Positions 45,701 to 57,669 of a DNA stretch of 64,000 nt are shown here, piece after piece. The notes under the pieces are model-generated. The model did not search any database. It saw only the letters and a program-made list of their open reading frames with translations, and had not been told where the DNA came from. The stretch's first letter is position 1. Each line of letters opens with the position of its first letter. The stretch lies in assembly GCF_051020975.1 (NCBI RefSeq), contig NC_135046.1, positions 2,728,001 to 2,792,000 on the forward strand, in the 5' to 3' direction. Both the position numbers and the translations under genes were made by a program. Origin of the DNA: Osmia lignaria lignaria (taxonomy: Eukaryota; Arthropoda; Insecta; Hymenoptera; Megachilidae).

Positions 45701-47602
45701 CCGTACGATACACGGCTGACCTATAAAACATGAAATTGGTATATCCGAAGCTGTTTTGATGATTATAATTAGTCGTCATGATTTTTCTAATTTCAATATA
45801 ATTTAGATTACGTTGTTCATTATTGAAATTTTCAAATTACCTCGTCGTGTAATTAATATATCGATTATCATGAAAATCAATAGTGACAATCAGAAATTTA
45901 ATATTACATGATAGAATGGATAGTAAATCAAAAATTTATATTGCGAATTTAAATTAATGGTATTTCAAAATTATCTTTGAAGAGATGTAACGATTCGATA
46001 CAAGAGAAATCGTAACAATTTGACGGGTTAAAATCGAACAATATTATCCTTTTTCCCATTTTCAGTGTCATTCTCGCGAAACTTGGTCGAAACGAATGTG
46101 AATTTCGTATCGAAATTAAACCCGCGTTATTTCAGTCGGTGGATGATAATTCAATTTCCCGATTTAAACCACCATTTCGTATCGTAAGTGTATTTCACCG
46201 ATTTCAACTGAATTTTCATTAATCGTCGATCACCTGTCGCTCTTATCGCTGCCATGAAAATTTCATTCCCTTTTTCCCTTTTACCATACAATCGCCATCA
46301 TTTGCCTCGACATTGTTAAAAGGTATTATCCTTTCCATTATTAATACGAGGAAAAAAAAAAGGTGAAATACAACTGATAAACGTACGCGTTTCATCTGGT
46401 CGTTACAAAAACGTCGCGATTGTGACAAGCACGCCGGATTTGTTATAGCCGCGTATCATAAATCCATTCCCGGCCTGTTACGGGTCAAATTGCAATCTCC
46501 ACGAGAAATAAAATCCACGCTGGACAGAGACGTTCTGTTGCTCCGATTATGGGAGAACGTTTTTCCTGCTGCCCATCAATTCTATGGGATTCGGTAATTG
46601 CCTTTCAATCCAATCTCTCTAGAAACGAATTTCAGATTTATAGCAGTCACCAAGAAACTCGGGTATTTTATTATTAAGGATGTCCCAGATTTAAAACATT
46701 TCTGGGTATACGAAACCCTCTCCCCTCCACTAAACGCCTACAGTGCTGGTAATTTTGAAAGGATTAAAGATTCCGTGGTATCTATTAACGTATCTTTAAA
46801 TTGGTTCACGTACAGCTAGTAGAAATAATCCAATCGTAAAACAGGCGAATATTCGAAACAACATAGGAGCTGGTACGTGTTTAGCCGGGAGCAGAAATGC
46901 TTATTTCGTGGTTGTTTCCGAAGATCGTGTCTAACCCTGCGTGCTCGTCCTTATCTATTTGGCCAAGAAGCCTAGCCAGTTCGATTTACAGAAGTCGAAG
47001 AAGGGGTTGCTTTCCGTGCCACGCGATATTCCAACCGTTGTGCCTCGTAAAACAGTCGAAGAGGATATTAAAAGAATTCACATCGGAAGCCTGGCGCATG
47101 TGCCCATCATTTTCTGTTATTACAACCAATAAAGGCGCCAGGGAATCGAAGATCTGTTTGAACATGAAATCTTTGAATCCTAAAAAATGCTCGTTCTTTA
47201 AATCAAGATTTTCATTAAGCATTCAAGATTTTGCATCTTTTCACGATAGGTCAACGATGAAGATGCGCTTCAAAGAAATTCGACGATGGACTCGTGCACA
47301 TATGTACGACTAGAAAGAAAATGGGTGGTGTTGCGTTTGAAGTACTCGAAAAAATAGTTGTCCCATTCAAGTTTATACCGTCGAATCTGACGTCGACATT
47401 TTCCAGCTGGAAACTAGACAATGGAGAACGAAGAATATTCGTCACGTTGGAAACAATAGCCAGCTGCATTTTGCCAAGGATCCTGCGACTGTTTGCAGGA
47501 ATGACAAGAGGTCTAGTAGTAGTTTTTTAGATTCTGGTGGATACTTTTTGTTATAATAAATTTCAGATTAGTATCAAGTGGCTGATCTAGAAACCCAAAT
47601 AT

Positions 47603-47918
47603 GATACGATTTCATGACATAAAATGGTACTTACGGTACATCAATTTAAAGTTTAAACTTTTAATAAAATGACTACATAAACACTCCACCAATAATTTTA
47701 ACACAAAATGTCTGGTGTTTCGTGGGAACAGACAAGTACGTGATATAATACCACGGCTAAATTGATCGATGCACTGTTTATTCCAACGAAGCAGCAGCCA
47801 TTTTATACTAAGAATATCGATGAAACGTTTATGTAGTCATTTTTATCAAACTTTAGCCTTTAAATTGATGCGACACGAATGTGATTTTATAATACTTTTA
47901 CGTCCTGAAATCGTGTCA
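47603..47918. mobile_element. Palindromic MITE with two ~95-105-bp arms
   Basis: The left arm (from ATACGATTTCATGACATAAA) and the right arm (ending TCCTGAAATCGTGTCA at 47918) are inverted copies sharing ATCAATTTAAAG and ATGACTACATAAAC. The spacer is about 110 bp. A third, single arm is at 24802-24890. Confidence 0.8.
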
Positions 47919-50228
47919 GACTTTCCCATGTTTCAAAACCTGTCATTTGATCTGCACTCAATCAATCGGAAAATAATTATTTCTCTGGTTCCAACAAATG
48001 TCCCAAAGCATTTCGGAAAAACAAAGCGACGAGCAAATGTACCGCGATATCGTGGAATAAACCTCAGCTTCAGAAGCTACGGAGCTTTCGATGAAACTCG
48101 GAAAATTCAGGAAAAATCCGTGAAACGTTTGAGGATGGATGTAAGCAAATAATTCGTAACAGAGACGCGAGTCAAGCCACGCTATCCTCCCAGGAGTAAA
48201 CAGAAGGAAATAGACTGACGTGAGATCCATATTCGTCGGAAGGATGCAACGGAATGCGTCGGTAGGAAATTTTTACAAGCTCGGTCCACGAGAGCTTCTG
48301 CCCGAAGCAACCCTTCACGTTGGCAGTATGTCAAATTGCCCGCGAAAACTGTCGTGAAAATGCGTTGGAACAGCCTCGTAAATCTCCGCTTTGTACGTGT
48401 CCTCGTGTGTTTGCAACATGTACTCGTTATAAAACAACTCGGAGCTGCTAGACCGACCACGATCTCTATCTTAATCGAGTTAATTATTTAAGTTAATCAA
48501 GCATCTTTGAAAATTATCCACAGCAACGAAGAGTTTACTTCCTTTGAGGAAGATATATTTTCGCCGAGAATAAAGCAGATTTAGTAAAGAAACCTTTGGC
48601 TCTTATCGTACATTTCTTATCGGTTCTTAAATTTTCAAACAGCCTGTGTGTATTACGATCCCGTGGCGAACGATAAAAGCGGCGCAGTGGTAATTAATTG
48701 AGAGCTTGCAGGCTGACCTAGGGTTGGAAAATTTATTAGACCGACCGACAGGACGAGAGGAAAAATATTTCTCTCTCCTCGAAGAAAATTTCTTTTCCGA
48801 TTAGCCAACCACGATTTTATTCCTGGCTGGCTTCGTGCCAGGATTTCGAAATTCCTCGCTACACCAGCCAGATTCCGTATGTTACCGATGCTTCTTAACC
48901 CTCAAAGGTGATGGGGTCCTTACTAATCCCGTGCGCATTGCAAATTTTATGCATTAGAAGACCCTGAAAATCTGAAGGAAAAATCTTCAATCTTTTTAAA
49001 ACTTCCCTAAATTCAATTCTCCCTCGCATCTAGCACTCCGAGAAAAATCATGGGGGAACGAATTACCCTCAATCAATTACCGCCGATTAAAAGCGACCCC
49101 TCGGTATTGCTGGAGGAATAAAAACGACAAACGAGGTGGCAAAGATTCCAGGTTTCAGGTCGTCGGGTTAATCCGACGGAAACAATGAAACAGAAAGGAT
49201 GCCTGGAAGCCGAGATAAACGGCACGTGTCGGTGGTTAGAAAGAAAGAAAAAGATGCAAAAGGAGAATTCAGCAGGAAGAAGTGTCGTAATAGGATTCGA
49301 AGTCGTTGGCGGTTTCCGGTGGCGCTGGTTGCATCTGGTTCGTTGGACGGTCGTTCGTAGCAGCTACCTTTACTACTGTCTGACCAGTGCGGATCGTTTC
49401 TACTGGCTGTGCAGTCCCTTTACTACCTGCTGCTACGAGCCAGGAAAGAAAACGAAGCCAGCCCAGAACCGGGACACGCTCGTGCTGGATAATCCTACGG
49501 ATTTATTCGGCCAGTACTTTTTCGCTAAGCCAGCCAGTGACGAGAAAGGATACCGGAGGAAAGAAGAAGAAAGTCATAAAGGGAGAACACATAGTGGACT
49601 CGAGGGAGTCATAATTTTGCTGCTTCATAGAGGCGCACCATCCTACATACTCTGCGTCTAGAAATCGGTTTCTACATTTTCGAAAGCACCCAAATGTTTT
49701 ATTTCGCCAGCTTCGAAATGGTACGTAAAACAGAATTCGTCAGAAATACATTAACCCTTTTTTCACGGAGGGTTTACGATACCCGAGGTCAGCAACTGGA
49801 CAGACTGACAAAAAGCTCTAATGGAAAAACGCCTGTCATTGCTAAATCATAAAAGAATTCTTTTCCACTCGGTTGTTTCTCCTCGATCGAGGCTGTTGAC
49901 ATCGTTACGAGGTTAGAAACGAGAGTGTTCGCCACTCGACGATCAATCATTGGGCCAAGCTTTTTGTCTGTTGGCTACCGGAAGACGTCTTTTCGGAGCA
50001 AAAGGAAAGCTTGATATGGGTCAGTGCAGTGTCTCTATAGATTTCCTACTGCAAACTCAAGCGAAAAGAACCTGACAATCAAAATGTCACTGACTACAAT
50101 TTTCCTTTATGATCCTCGCGGTGATCATTCTTCCCAATTATTTATTGTTTTATCCCTCTTTATGGGTCAAGGTTTATTTTTCCCGATTAGCTATAATTTT
50201 AATGAATTCGATTCGAAAGCCGGTTATC
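47919..50228. other. Intergenic with one coding-like open frame
   Basis: A frame at 49185-49661 (+) reads 158 codons with balanced amino-acid use; it is discussed as a finding and not called as a gene. A perfect 6-bp-stem palindrome, CGTCGGGTTAATCCGACG, lies near 49161-49178. Nothing else could be supported. Confidence 0.35.
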
Positions 50229-50336
50229 AGGGGTGGGGGCTCCAGACGCCTCTGCACGCGACCCAAGGAGAAACCGCCACCGGGTGCGACCCCCGGTGGG
50301 GGGTCTTATGCAAGATTTCCCCACGTTAAAAAAAAT
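50229..50336 (+). mobile_element. 3' end of a non-LTR-type retroelement (truncated)
   Basis: A GC-rich stretch with a strong CCCCCGGTGGGGGG hairpin ends GCAAGATTTCCCCACGTT followed by A8 and an AT run. The closing word resembles GAAGATTTCTACCACGT of the poly(A)-tailed element ending at 52185. Only the 3' end remains; the exact clade is not determined. Confidence 0.5.
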
Positions 50337-50429
50337 ATATATATACATTTACAGCCATTGATTCGTGTAAAGATAACTAGCCGCAGCGGCAAAGGGGAAC
50401 GCCATGGCTGATAGATGAAACATCCTCAG

Positions 50430-51100
50430 TCTTACAGCGACCGCCGAGGCGTGCGGATCTACCTGCTACACATATATATCAGCATCGTTTACCTTCTTGC
50501 ATCCTTTACATCTCTGCATCCATTACATCCCCGGATCCTTTACATCTCAGCACCACTTACATCCCTTATTACCTTACATTCCTTATATACCTGCAACCCT
50601 TATACCCTTGCACCCTTTTCTGGGCCACGGAAGACCATCCCTTTTATTTCACCTTTTCCAGTTGTTTATTACTTTATCCTTCTTTCCTCGGTTATTAATT
50701 ATGTTATTCTTCTTTATGAACCAAGACCCCCATTTCCTAATTATTTATTATTGTTTTATTTCAGCTCTTTGTGGGACTCGCAGGGTCATCCTAAAACCAC
50801 TGTACCCCCGTATCCATGTATCCCGTAGAGCACTGCTTCCCTATAGCACTTACATCACTGCAACCCTTACATCTTTGGACCTCTTACATACCTGCACCAG
50901 TTACATCCCTTTATCGAATACATCCCCGCCGCACTTAAATCCCTGCAACCCTTACAACCCTGCTTAATCTTGCAGCGACCGTCAAGGGGTGCAGATCTAC
51001 CTGCTAAACATACATATACCTTTATTTCATTTTCTGCGTTCATTTAATTTGCTGTATTTATCTACGTAGCTCACTGAATAAACTCATTTAGGAGGAAGAA
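50430..51100 (-). repeat. Minus-orientation copies of the GGCGGTCGCTRTAAGACTGA long repeat
   Basis: Reverse-complement cores (CAGCGACCGCCGAGG near 50436 and CAGCGACCGTCAAGG near 50970, each followed by a GATCTACCTGCTA word) match the plus-strand cores at about 52470, 53320 and 54800. AT-rich tracts (AATAAACTCAT, TTTATCT) and the minisatellite occur in the same relative order as in the plus copies. Confidence 0.7.
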
Positions 51101-51430
51101 CGTGTTGATTGTATTACTCCTCTGTGCAACCTTTACATCCCTTATTCCTTTACATCTCTGCACCCCTTACATCCCTGCATTATTTACATCCCAACATTCC
51201 TTACATCCCAGCATTCCTCTCATTCCTGCTTTCTTTATACCCCTGTATCCTTCACATCCCTGTATCACTTACATCTCCGTTTCCCTTACATCCCAGCATT
51301 CCTCTCATCCCTGCTTTCTTTATACCCCTGTGTCCTTCACATCCCTGTATCACATACATCTCTGTTTCCCTTATATCCCTGCATCTCTTACATCTCTGCA
51401 TCCCTTACATTTCTGTATCCCTTTATAAAT
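50490..51430. repeat. ~18-bp minisatellite (TTACATCTCTGCATCCCT)
   Basis: Blocks at about 50490-50630, 50800-50965 and 51120-51430 consist of variants of TTACATCTCTGCATCCCT. They are interrupted by copies of the long repeat. Long open frames rich in H, P, I, Y and S result from the period and are not genes. Confidence 0.88.
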
Positions 51431-51435
51431 AAAAG

Positions 51436-51821
51436 GGAACTAACTTTGGCCGAAATTTTGGCCCCCTAGCGGGAAAAATGTGAACTAAAATTTCGACCTC
51501 GAATCAGCGCCCTCTGGCGGCAAAAAAGGAACTAAATCATGCAGAAATTTTGGCCCTCTAGCGGGAAAAATGTGAACTAAAATTTCGACCTCGAATCAGC
51601 GCCCTCTGGCGGCAGAAAAAGGAACTACAGCATGTCGAAATTTTGGCCCTCTAGCGGGAAAAATGTGAACTAAAATTCCGACCTCGAGTCGGCGCCCTCT
51701 GGCGGCAAAAAAAGAAACTAAATCATGCCGAAATTTTGGCCCTCTAACGGGAAAAATGTAAACTAAAATTTCGATCTCGAGTCAGCGCCCTCTGGCGGTA
51801 AAAATCGGAACTAAATTTTGA
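51436..51821. repeat. Four-unit ~93-bp tandem array carrying CTCF-like motifs
   Basis: Units start (GGAACTA or variant) at 51436, 51528, 51621 and 51714, with a partial fifth at 51808. Every unit holds two words: GGCCCTCTAGCGGG (51459, 51551, 51644, 51737) and GCGCCCTCTGGCGGC (51507, 51599, 51692, 51785). Read on the minus strand these are CCCGCTAGAGGGCC and GCCGCCAGAGGGCGC, which fit the CTCF core CCRSYAGRKGGCRSY closely. Confidence 0.9.
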
Positions 51822-51842
51822 TGTTAATATAAGAAGTGCTGG

Positions 51843-52185
51843 GCTGTAGGGGTGCGTGGATTTAAAGGATCGCAACCCTGAAGCGGGACCGGTGGATCGC
51901 AGGGGGCTGGGGCTGGGGCCCCGGTCGCCACTGTAAGCGGCGTGAGTAGTGCTGGCATCGGATGTGGCCCCCGATGTCAGCGGAGTTTGGGGGGATGGTC
52001 AAAGGCCAGACCCTCCCCCTGAGACAGGGGCGGTGGGGTTCCGGGGCCCTTCCTATAGCTCCAGTGCAGGCCACCGTGGTGGTTTTAGTGGGTAAAAATC
52101 CCACACTACCTCCGGCCCCTCCCCAGGGGGGTTGGAGGTGTCTTTCTGAAGATTTCTACCACGTAAAAAAAAAAAAAAAAAAAAA
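51843..52185 (+). mobile_element. 3' end of a non-LTR retrotransposon with A21 tail
   Basis: A GC-rich segment includes the inverted pair GTGGGTAAAAATCCCAC and CCCCTCCCCAGGGG. It closes with GAAGATTTCTACCACGT followed by 21 A (52165-52185). A GC-rich 3' UTR ending TTTCTACCACGT plus poly(A) is characteristic of insect R1-clade-like non-LTR elements (family recollection, not checked). It is 5' truncated, with no reverse transcriptase. Confidence 0.65.
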
Positions 52186-52294
52186 TGGCGGGGATACGAA
52201 GGATACGAGGATACAATGATTTGGGATTAGTCTCTGCAAGGTCCATGAAAAGAATGAAAAAAATAAATAACTGGAAAAAGTGAGGCGGAGCTCA

Positions 52295-52520
52295 TAAGGA
52301 AGGATAAAATAATAAATAAAAGGGGTGGTCGACCGAGGTTTAGAAGAAAGATAAAATGATAAACTTTATTCCTCTTTGATGAGCTTGTTAATAAGCGGAA
52401 AAGATAAATAAAGTAAATTAAATAAACTATGTAGGGAAATTAGAAGTATTATGTATGTTTGATAGGTTGATCCGCACCCCTTGGCGGTCGCTATAAGACT
52501 GAGGAGGTCGCACCTCGTTC
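52295..52520 (+). repeat. Long repeat copy (core CCCCTTGGCGGTCGCTATAA)
   Basis: Starts GGATAAAATAATAAATAAAA, passes through AT-rich ATGAGCTTGTTAATAAG.., and ends at the core GGTTGATCCGCACCCCTTGG with GGCGGTCGCTATAAGACTGA. The same order is seen at 53149-53360. Confidence 0.75.
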
Positions 52521-53089
52521 TAGGTCAAACTTCTCATATTGGGAAGTAATTACTGTATATTCTGTTTGGAATTTATTAAAGATCAAACAGTTGTTTTATA
52601 TATAAATAACAGAGAAACGAAGTTAAGTACATTGAATAACTAAAACGATAAAAGAATTTAACTCAATTAAATAAATAGCTGAGAAAAGAAATTACGAGCA
52701 TTAAATGAATAACTCAGAAATAAAATTGGATAAATTAAATAATAACTCAGTTGCTTTTTCCAAATGATTTATTTACCAAAGTGAATACAAGTTTATCAAA
52801 CAATTACAATAATAGTTGTTCGGTTTTGTGCTGCTTTTGACTGATTTAAAAAAAAAATAGGATCAAAGAGAGTGAAAATTGGGTCTTTTCAGATGTCAGT
52901 TTGAGGTGCGGTAAAAGAGTGACTGGTAAAACAGGCACGATTATCATACTAGCTGTGCTCTCTCCATGCAGATCTAATCTCATCTGGGGGTGCCTGGGAC
53001 CCTTTAAATCATCACCCCTCGAAAACAAAGGCATGTCCACTCTTCTACATCTATACTCACTGGTTACAGCACGAAGTAAGTACCAGGCA

Positions 53090-53360
53090 TATAAGGGATG
53101 CAGGGATATAAGGGATATATGGTTGAGCCCCGCGATTCCCACAAATAGGGATAAAATAATAAATAAAAGGCTAACATAACGGGCGAAGTACATAGGGGTA
53201 ATAAAGTTAACGCGTTTATCCTTCTAATGAGTTTATTCAATAAACCAAGGAGATAAATACAACAAGTTAAATAAACACAGAAAATAAAATAGAAGTATGT
53301 TTAACTAGTAGATTCGTACCCCTTGGCGGTCGCTATGAACTGAGGAGGTTTCACTACGCA
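53090..53360 (+). repeat. Long repeat copy with residual minisatellite
   Basis: Begins with GGGATGCAGGGATATAAGGG (the minisatellite in reverse sense). It then has GGATAAAATAATAAATAAAA, AATGAGTTTATTCAATAAAC and the core ACCCCTTGGCGGTCGCTATG. This fixes the family order as minisatellite, AT linker, core. Confidence 0.75.
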
Positions 53361-54354
53361 AACTTTTTAAATTCCTCTTTTGATCTTCTCTGCGCCGTTT
53401 CGAATCCAGATTTTCCTCTCCACGGTTGCTCTGCATTCGCCGATCCTCCCGTAAACATTTCTCTCTCGCGACCGCGTAACTCGTGAATCAACGATCCAGA
53501 TCGCTGTAGAAATAAGAAAGCGAGCAAAGTCGGAGGAATTAATAATTCGTTGGAAAGAAATTACGATGCGTCCGGAGGACTTTTCGGCGATTCTCTCGGA
53601 ACAACAAGACGCGGAAGAGATTCAAACGCAAGACGGAAACTGCAAAATCAGCGTGCACCAGCGGCCGGGCGCCATCTTCATTGATTTATCTGTTTACAGA
53701 GCCGAGCAGCGAGGCATCTCGCGAGGAAAATTTTGCGGATGAGCTACTGCTGACCTTATACCCCAAAATTTCTCTAGAGAGTCAGGCAACTTTTTAAAGC
53801 TCCTCGGAAATTACTCGCAGCGCGACAGACCACGATTTCTACTTAATTGTCTCGAAACTGCTCGTCATTTTTCTCTTTCTCTTTTAAAATAAAAAAATGT
53901 AGACATTAAAATTTCTAAACAAAGGAATATCACATACTTTTCTAATTCTTCAATGTCTTCCTTCGAATCTTAAGAAACGAAAAGATTTATCGCTCGTTGA
54001 TTCGCGATCGTAACCTAAATCTTAATGGACCGTATCCGGAACTTCCATTAAGTGGCCCTACGTTGTTCCGTCTTCTCCTCCGCAAAGCAAAACTGTGGCG
54101 AGGAGACGTGGTGGTTCGACGACCACGCTTTTTACGGAGGAACTTTAAAGCATGCGATTCACCGATTGTTGACTTGCACTACTGCGCTCGCAACGTCTCT
54201 GACAATGAGTTTGACCTATGGTTGATTAGTAGCTCGTCAAAGAAATGGTACCCTCATTGGTCAAAGCACTCTTCTGAAACCATAAAAATCACGATTCTTG
54301 AACGATATTTTTTTTTTTTTTTTTTTAATTTGTTCTAATTAATATATTTGAATA

Positions 54355-54850
54355 TTCATGCAAAAGTACAATAAACAAGTATTTATAATATACATGCAAA
54401 ATTACGTGCAAATGATCACACTATAAAACGCGGTGATAGATTCACAAACACATAGGGAACTACACCATGAAACATTATAAAATATTTGCAAAATTGTAGT
54501 AAAACACATAGGGAACCACACCACAAAACACCGTAAAATATTTGCAAAAGTAATAAATAAATGCACTAATAAATTCGTAAAATTATTTCAAAATATATAG
54601 GGAACCATCACACCATAAAACACCATAAACCAATTGCAAAATTAATAAATAAATGCGCTAATAAATTTGTAAAATATTCCAAAGCACATAGGTAACACCA
54701 TAGGCACACATACTAGCACATGTGATAATATGTACATAGATGAACCCATGCTCGAATATCCAAGGTGTCAACCTGTACCAGTATAGAGACGACAGGTTGA
54801 TCTGCACTACTCGGCGGTCGCGATAAGACTGACTAGGGAACGACCCTGCT
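54355..54850 (+). repeat. Irregular tandem repeat ending in the long-repeat core
   Basis: CACATAGGGAAC.ACACCA and AATAAATAAATGC.CTAATA recur three times or so between 54440 and 54690. The block ends with GACAGGTTGATCTGCACTAC and CGGCGGTCGCGATAAGACTG, another diverged core of the family. A 20-base poly(T) run at about 54308-54326 precedes it. Confidence 0.65.
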
Positions 54851-54950
54851 CAGGGTCAAACCGTTGACAATTAACAATAGGCTACCGCGGTGTCCAATCA
54901 AGCGTTATGTTCCGCTTGATTGCCTCCGCCGAGGTACCTTGTTTATAATC

Positions 54951-55360
54951 TAACGATGAAATTAATTATATTAGAATTTTTAATATTTTATTTATTTGTT
55001 AATTAGATTATTCGTATAATGATTAAAATTTATTATTTTTATAACTTTTAGCAGTGAATATAATATTTTATTCCTTTATTTATTAACTAAATTGTTCTTC
55101 TATTTATTGAAATTTATTATTTTTATAGCTTTTATATTTTTATATTAATTATTGCAATAATTCTTAATAATTTATTCATTCTTTTTTCATTTTCCTAGCT
55201 TCTATTTTTATTAATTTATTAATAATTGTTTTTAAGAGATTTTAAGTATTCTTTTTTTAATTTTCAATCATAAATCAATGTATACTGTTTAACGATTAAA
55301 TAGATTTTATTAATAGCTATTGAGTATTGGTATAAATGAAATATAAATTATTTTATTGCG
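54951..55360. other. Very AT-rich non-coding stretch
   Basis: Dominated by ATTTATTATTTTTATA-type words with loose internal repetition (GAAATTTATTATTTTTATA occurs near 55115, with a related copy near 55030). No open frame of note. Confidence 0.6.
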
Positions 55361-57669
55361 TAAGGGAGCACTCTGAAATCAGAGAACTATTTGTTATCTT
55401 TCCATCTACTTAACATATAGACATTCTTTACATTCTTGGGTTCTAGGCTAGACTCTACTTAAATAAAATAAATGAGTAACTATCCCAACTCCATAAAAGC
55501 CTAAAGGTAACTCGAAATCGAGAAAGTGTTTTCATAGCTCCGTGAAGCTGGAACGTTTTCCACGCTCGATGGGGTGTCTCATGACCGCGCAGCGAATCCT
55601 CGCTTTGGAGAACGCATTAGAGTAATTATATTCTGCGGCCAACACGGGCTGAAGACACGCCGCGGTTGAAACACGCCGGTTAATTGTATTAAACGCGGGC
55701 CGCGAGACGACACGCTCGTTCCACGGTGAATTTCCCGATCCAGCCAGCGTGTCGCTGTTTCCACGAAGAAAATCATGAGACGAGAAGGTGTAGAAACGTC
55801 AAGAGAATGAGGATTACAACGTTTGAGAAACTTCCGGGTGAAACTTTGAAATTGTGACGAAAGATGGTTGAAAACTTTAAAGTATCAAGTATTCCTGGCT
55901 TTAGTTACGTATAATACTAATTATAATTTGAAAGTTTGCAATTCTCTAGCGTATAGTAATCTTCCTTCTTTTAAGATAAGCAACCTTAACAAAATTCTTG
56001 TCAAACGAGCCGCAACTTCGGCCACGTCGAGGCGTTTTCTATTAAAATTAGCGTACATCCTGGAATATTAAAAAGCGTCGGATAATCTGGAAGATTCTCT
56101 GGTAGGAAGGTAGAACGTTTCCATTAGCAGTCGGAGCAACGGCAAGCCGCAAAACTGCCTCGTCCCTTCCGCTGCTTTTTCTCTTGGCGTTCCTCCAGAA
56201 TTTTTAGGGAACCTTCATCGGGAACAGCTTCTACTTTACTCGCCACATAGAATCTTCCCTAACTCGTTCCCTGGATAATTACCGTCAGGTATATCGTCTG
56301 CCAGAGCTGCGACTAACTTTGCACTTCTTAACCCCAAATTACTTCCCCCTTGAAACATACTCGAAGAATTCTCAGGTGTAAAAAGATTTTTAATCGATCT
56401 ACGCGGAAATCTTTTACTTTCGTAAGAAATCTTCCTTGGATAAAAAAAAGAGCTTCGAATTTGAAGTCACGGATCGAACCACGGCACGTGATCGAATCAA
56501 AAGAATCCTCGCTGAGAAACTTTCTTACGATGCTGCTGTAAAGAAGATATCCGCACGTCAGCGGTGGAAGTGCGACGGCACAGCCGGGAATTTCAATCTC
56601 AACGAATCGATAACCGGAAGCCGCCATTGCGACGGAAGTTGAGGGCAACCCGGGACGAAAACAATAGCCACGAAGCCACGAAAGTTCACGTCGCCTTTGA
56701 CAACTTCGACAGTTAATACACCGTCGCGTACTCGGTGCGACGGGTTTCTTCGTGGACCTTTGTCACGCTTTACGTCGAGCTTTCTAGAATAGCTAAATCC
56801 TCTTTAACGATTCTTAATGATTATCCTTTCATTTACATAATCGTTTGATGGATTAGCCTTCAACTTCTTGCTTCGTATAATTGATATAATAATAATGATT
56901 TATACCCCAGGTGTAACTAATTTCTCATCGAACCTGCATAAACCTGAATGAAAGCAACGAAGGTGTTCAAAATGCATTCAGCAACGACACGCAACCATCG
57001 AGCATTTCGACACAGGTGTTCCTTCTGGAAAGACGGCCAGGTGTGCAAACATAATTCCCCGGCAAGCTTTATACGAAAGGATTGTATGGTTATTTAAGCG
57101 AAGTTTAAGTGGGCCGGTCGCTCTTTCGTAGCTGCAGCTGCTCGTAATTGTCCTGATATTTGGCTTAGCCGCGATTGAATTGTTCCTCCATCTGCAGCTT
57201 ATTTATTAATTGATCACCCAAACTCTGCCACCTAGGTGCATCCGGTTCGATGGTTTTTGGATATCGATTCGAAACTGCCAGCAAGTGTAAGAAGTTAAAT
57301 GGGGTGATAACGAACACGATAAAAGGGAACATTCTCTTGGGACGTAATGATGGAACTGATGGTCGGATTTTCGAATAGAACAGGAAACGTAATCGTCTCG
57401 CTTCGAACAGGCTCATTGTGTTCCCCCTCCTTATTAGGAATATTGTACCGGATCTCCTGTATTAGGAGAACGAATAACCCTCGACGATTGCATCCAGAGG
57501 ATCTTATGCAATTTGAATGCAACCATTCGTGAAACTATTGCAGAGAATTTGTGCGAGATTAGGGTATCGGAGTGGGAGAATTCCAAACTGCATTAACTTG
57601 CTAACTATTGATGCACTTTTGCTTAGAAGTAGATACGTGATGTCAGATTAATTACTTAATTTTAGTAGG

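Larger units (their letters stand above)
38196..47602. other. Intergenic, no supported gene
   Basis: Both strands were read for splice-bounded exons and protein motifs; none could be supported. It contains the foldback at 40365-40797 and the duplication at 42446-42796, listed separately. A frame at 46941-47132 has a weak resemblance to a leucine-rich-repeat N-cap but lacks splice sites. Confidence 0.4.

Noticed and set aside
46941..47132. Frame with a leucine-rich-repeat N-cap-like phrase (KGLLSVPRDIPT)
   Set aside because: It lacks the flanking cysteines and repeat units, has no acceptor between the upstream stop and the frame start, and adjacent frames are equally open. Chance resemblance is more likely.
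50415..51432. Several long frames rich in His-Pro-Ile-Tyr-Ser
   Set aside because: They are read-throughs of the ~18-bp minisatellite: the same peptide recurs in shifted frames, so the length reflects the period and not selection.
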